From positions 682,001 through 746,000 of the forward strand of contig JARGSG010000024.1 of the NCBI GenBank assembly GCA_030374805.1: a DNA stretch of 64,000 bases, written 5' to 3'. A program made the translations under genes and the position numbers. This DNA comes from Gracilaria gracilis (Eukaryota > Rhodophyta > Florideophyceae > Gracilariales > Gracilariaceae). Positions 62,001 to 64,000 of this stretch are shown here, in pieces. The notes beneath the pieces were generated by a model that was not told the origin of the DNA, made no database searches, and was given only the letters and a program-made list of their open reading frames with translations. How positions within the stretch are numbered: the first letter of the stretch is position 1; each line of letters begins with the position of its first letter.

Positions 62001-62872
62001 GATCGAAATCTTCACGCTTGAAGCAGTTCCCGCCACTCTGCAGCACAGAATCTGGGTGGGTTACAGTCCAGAATTTTGAAAGTCAAATATCGTTCGAACC
62101 AGCACAGCTGTGAGAAAACCTAGTACAGGGCCGAACTCCTGAAAATAACAGATTTCTTTTCACACCAAGATTGTTGGGATTGAACACCATTGAGTGGAGC
62201 GCGACCCATTTCAGTTCACCAAAATGCGGTCTGAAAATAGAATCCCGAAGTGAAACGGCGCCATAACTCCAAAGTTCTTCGAGATAATTGACTTCCGTCT
62301 TCGCCAAACAGTTCAAAGAGGTCCAGAATAACCTGGTGATGGCCCGTTAAGGAAACGGATTGAAACCCATCGAGTTACGGGTATTGCGCTGAAGGCCTCC
62401 AGAAAATACTGTAGCAGCAAAATACCCGAGATCGGGAATCGAGAACCATTACCAGAAACGACTGGGAATCAATGCCAACGCATTATGCGAATACTTTGAA
62501 GACCGTAAGAGCGTGTAAACAGTAAAGTACTTCGCGGTAGTCGGTGTCGAACATGGTTGAACATCGGCAACTGAACATTTCCGCCTGGGGCGTGTACAAG
62601 ACAAACGTTATTCCTACCGGTAAATTGCGTGCTGCGCACGGAAACAGCGCACCCTTGTGAAGGGAAAACCCATGCGCACGCGGTCTTAATGAGAACAGTG
62701 AACCCGCGAGCCGGGAGAGAACCCCTCAGGATAATTAATCCGAAAAAACAAACGTGGGCGACCGAAGACGACACCAGTCGAACTCCGACCACCAAAAACC
62801 AATCTCCACTTCATCTTCGTCCACTTCTGAACTTTTTTCTTGATGAGCTAGCTTCTTCCCCTTCGGGGCGTG
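59030..62872. other. Gene-poor stretch of about 3.8 kb
   Basis: No convincing gene is visible on either strand. There are only short open frames without family features, AT-rich stretches (about 60080-60250) and two strong hairpins at 61261-61351. Given the retroelement polyprotein end just to the right, reading towards this region, part of it may be the element's 3' untranslated region and long terminal repeat. I could not define LTR ends. Confidence 0.4.
61261..61351. repeat. Pair of strong inverted repeats
   Basis: CCCTTGC-TTC-GCAAGGG at 61261-61277 is a perfect hairpin. At 61324-61351 a second inverted repeat has CGGCGCACCACTG and its complement, with a single-base centre and one bulged G. 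Both lie in an otherwise plain stretch left of the chromodomain element. Confidence 0.7.
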
Positions 62873-64000
62873 TTATCCCACTTGGGCATTGACAATTGTC
62901 GCCGGGAGACCCGTGAGAGTACGCCGATGGTACCGCACCACTTTCGATCGTGGGAGATGCTCGATTGGCTCATCCGAGTCAGCCTCGGTCCGTAGCCGTA
63001 CCATCGTACGAGATACTGTATGTACCCCAACGGGTGGTATGAGTGTTCCACGATGTGGTCGACTACGAACTCCTGTCGGAACACTTCCCGGCCTTGCCGT
63101 GTGATTACGACATCCTTCGTCGGAGAGAACTCCGGCGGCATTGCCGTGTGCGGCACTACGTCGATGCTCCGGTTAGACCGAGTTGTGTCCAAAAAGGTTG
63201 GTGGAACTGTACTTTCGCGGTGTGGTCCCCCACTTGGGTCGGTGGTCACGCCTCTCGCGGTGTCGTTGTTCCCGTTTCCTTGTTCCGGTAGAGTTCCTTC
63301 TCCCGCGGGAGTCCCAGGTGGGCGTACCGCAAGTTTGCGTGGTAGCAACCGTTCCAACGGAGTTGTGTGTGGCGTCGAAAGCGCTGGCGCCAACTGTAAC
63401 CCTGATTGAAGCGGCCTCGCCGTGGTGGCACGTGACGTTGTCAACGGGTGGCCGTCATTGGTCTGCGCCGTGGCGAGTTCCGCCCCCATATGCACGGGAG
63501 TTGTCAGCTCGGTTTGTCGACGTGGTTCGCTCGCTGAGCTGATCTCCCTTACAGGTGTAGTCCGTGTGCTACGGTTGGCACTTCCCTGCTGGGCATTTAG
63601 CGACGTGTTCACGGTGTGGCCCGCCTCAGGCGTGTTGGACGACTTAGTCTCCGACGACTCTTCTCCGTCCTGGACGTGCGAACTCAACGGCGGCTTAGGC
63701 GGTATTTCCACTCCGTTATGCGACGTAGTCACTCCATGCGCGCTATGTGGCGTAGGCAACGGCTTCGCCAGTAACGACTGAGTCTCCTCTGTTCTGTCCC
63801 ACACAGCGGTAGTGTCTGGTGACGATTCCGCTTCTGCGTTGACAGGCGACGACTTTGACGAGACGCCGGGCTCCCGAGAAGGCTTTGCTTGCGCATTAGC
63901 GGTGTCTCTCTTCCGTGCCACACGGTGTTTCTCACGCGACAGCGCGGAAGCATGACGATTAACGAGTCCCTCCTCCTCCTTAGATGGAGCGACATGGGGA
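62873..64000 (-). pseudogene. Chromodomain end of a Ty3/gypsy-type retroelement polyprotein, frameshifted, 5' part outside the window
   Basis: The minus strand is open from the right edge. It starts in basic sequence (PSKEEEGLVNRHASAL), continues through about 250 residues of Ser/Thr/Pro-rich low complexity, and then a chromodomain begins (EFVVDHIVEHSYHP, IQYLVRWYGYGP). At about 62986 the frame is lost. The rest of the chromodomain pattern is found one base over and ends at a TAA at 62873-62875; the original frame runs on to 62848 as unrelated sequence. A chromodomain at the end of an integrase is the mark of chromovirus-type LTR retrotransposons, where it guides insertion into chromatin. The integrase and reverse transcriptase would lie to the right of the window. 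The break suggests a dead copy, unless it is a sequence error. A host chromodomain gene is a less likely alternative. Confidence 0.65.

Noticed and set aside
1..64000. CRISPR arrays, bacterial operons or ribosome-binding sites
   Set aside because: The window is eukaryotic nuclear DNA. No regularly spaced repeats or bacterial gene layout were seen.

Overview
The window is nuclear DNA of a compact, intron-poor eukaryote. Typical eukaryotic genes (USP7-type deubiquitinase, TUP1-like corepressor, NOP14, ALG2, peroxisomal ABCD half-transporter, two-RRM protein, CAD-type pyrimidine synthase) are nearly all single open exons. Only one GT-AG intron can be supported. This architecture, with the CAD fusion and strong local swings in base composition, suits a unicellular red alga such as Porphyridium. 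That is an inference; no marker here proves the species.

Layout. 1-1774: 5' part of an acidic-tailed type II membrane protein gene running off the left edge. 2251-13566: an inverted duplication. A helical-repeat (ARM-like) protein gene lies intact on the right (12018-13577, +), and a frameshifted copy lies on the left (2246-3771, -). Between the arms is a very GC-rich block with a TilS-like protein gene (-), a DUF676 serine esterase gene with an apparent frameshift (+) and a CaMK-type kinase gene (+). 14120-18125: ALG2 and two small heat-shock protein genes, all on the minus strand, with a LINE RNase H remnant between the sHSPs. 18988-27935: orphan secreted and membrane proteins, one broken, among LINE debris. 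29603-36475: the 2290-residue CAD protein, divergent from the two-RRM protein gene (37209-39078, spliced). 39307-43671: a Frag1/DRAM/Sfk1-like membrane protein and an ABCD transporter. 43672-47961: USP7/HAUSP-like. 48825-55200: an unknown protein, TUP1-like corepressor and NOP14. 57587-59029: secreted von Willebrand A protein. 59030-62872: gene-poor. 62873-64000: the 3' part of a chromodomain (Ty3/gypsy-type) retroelement polyprotein, itself frameshifted.

The genes do not form one pathway; most are unrelated housekeeping functions. The points of most interest are the large inverted duplication around a GC-rich cassette, an 11-bp word (TACCGTTGGTA or its complement) found seven times between genes or in element remnants, the CAD protein whose dihydroorotase-like segment lacks its metal-binding histidines, three related decayed LINE 3' ends, and a cluster of orphan surface-type proteins.

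Start codons were checked by eye. Several long open frames begin with GTG or TTG, and those starts were moved to the first credible ATG.
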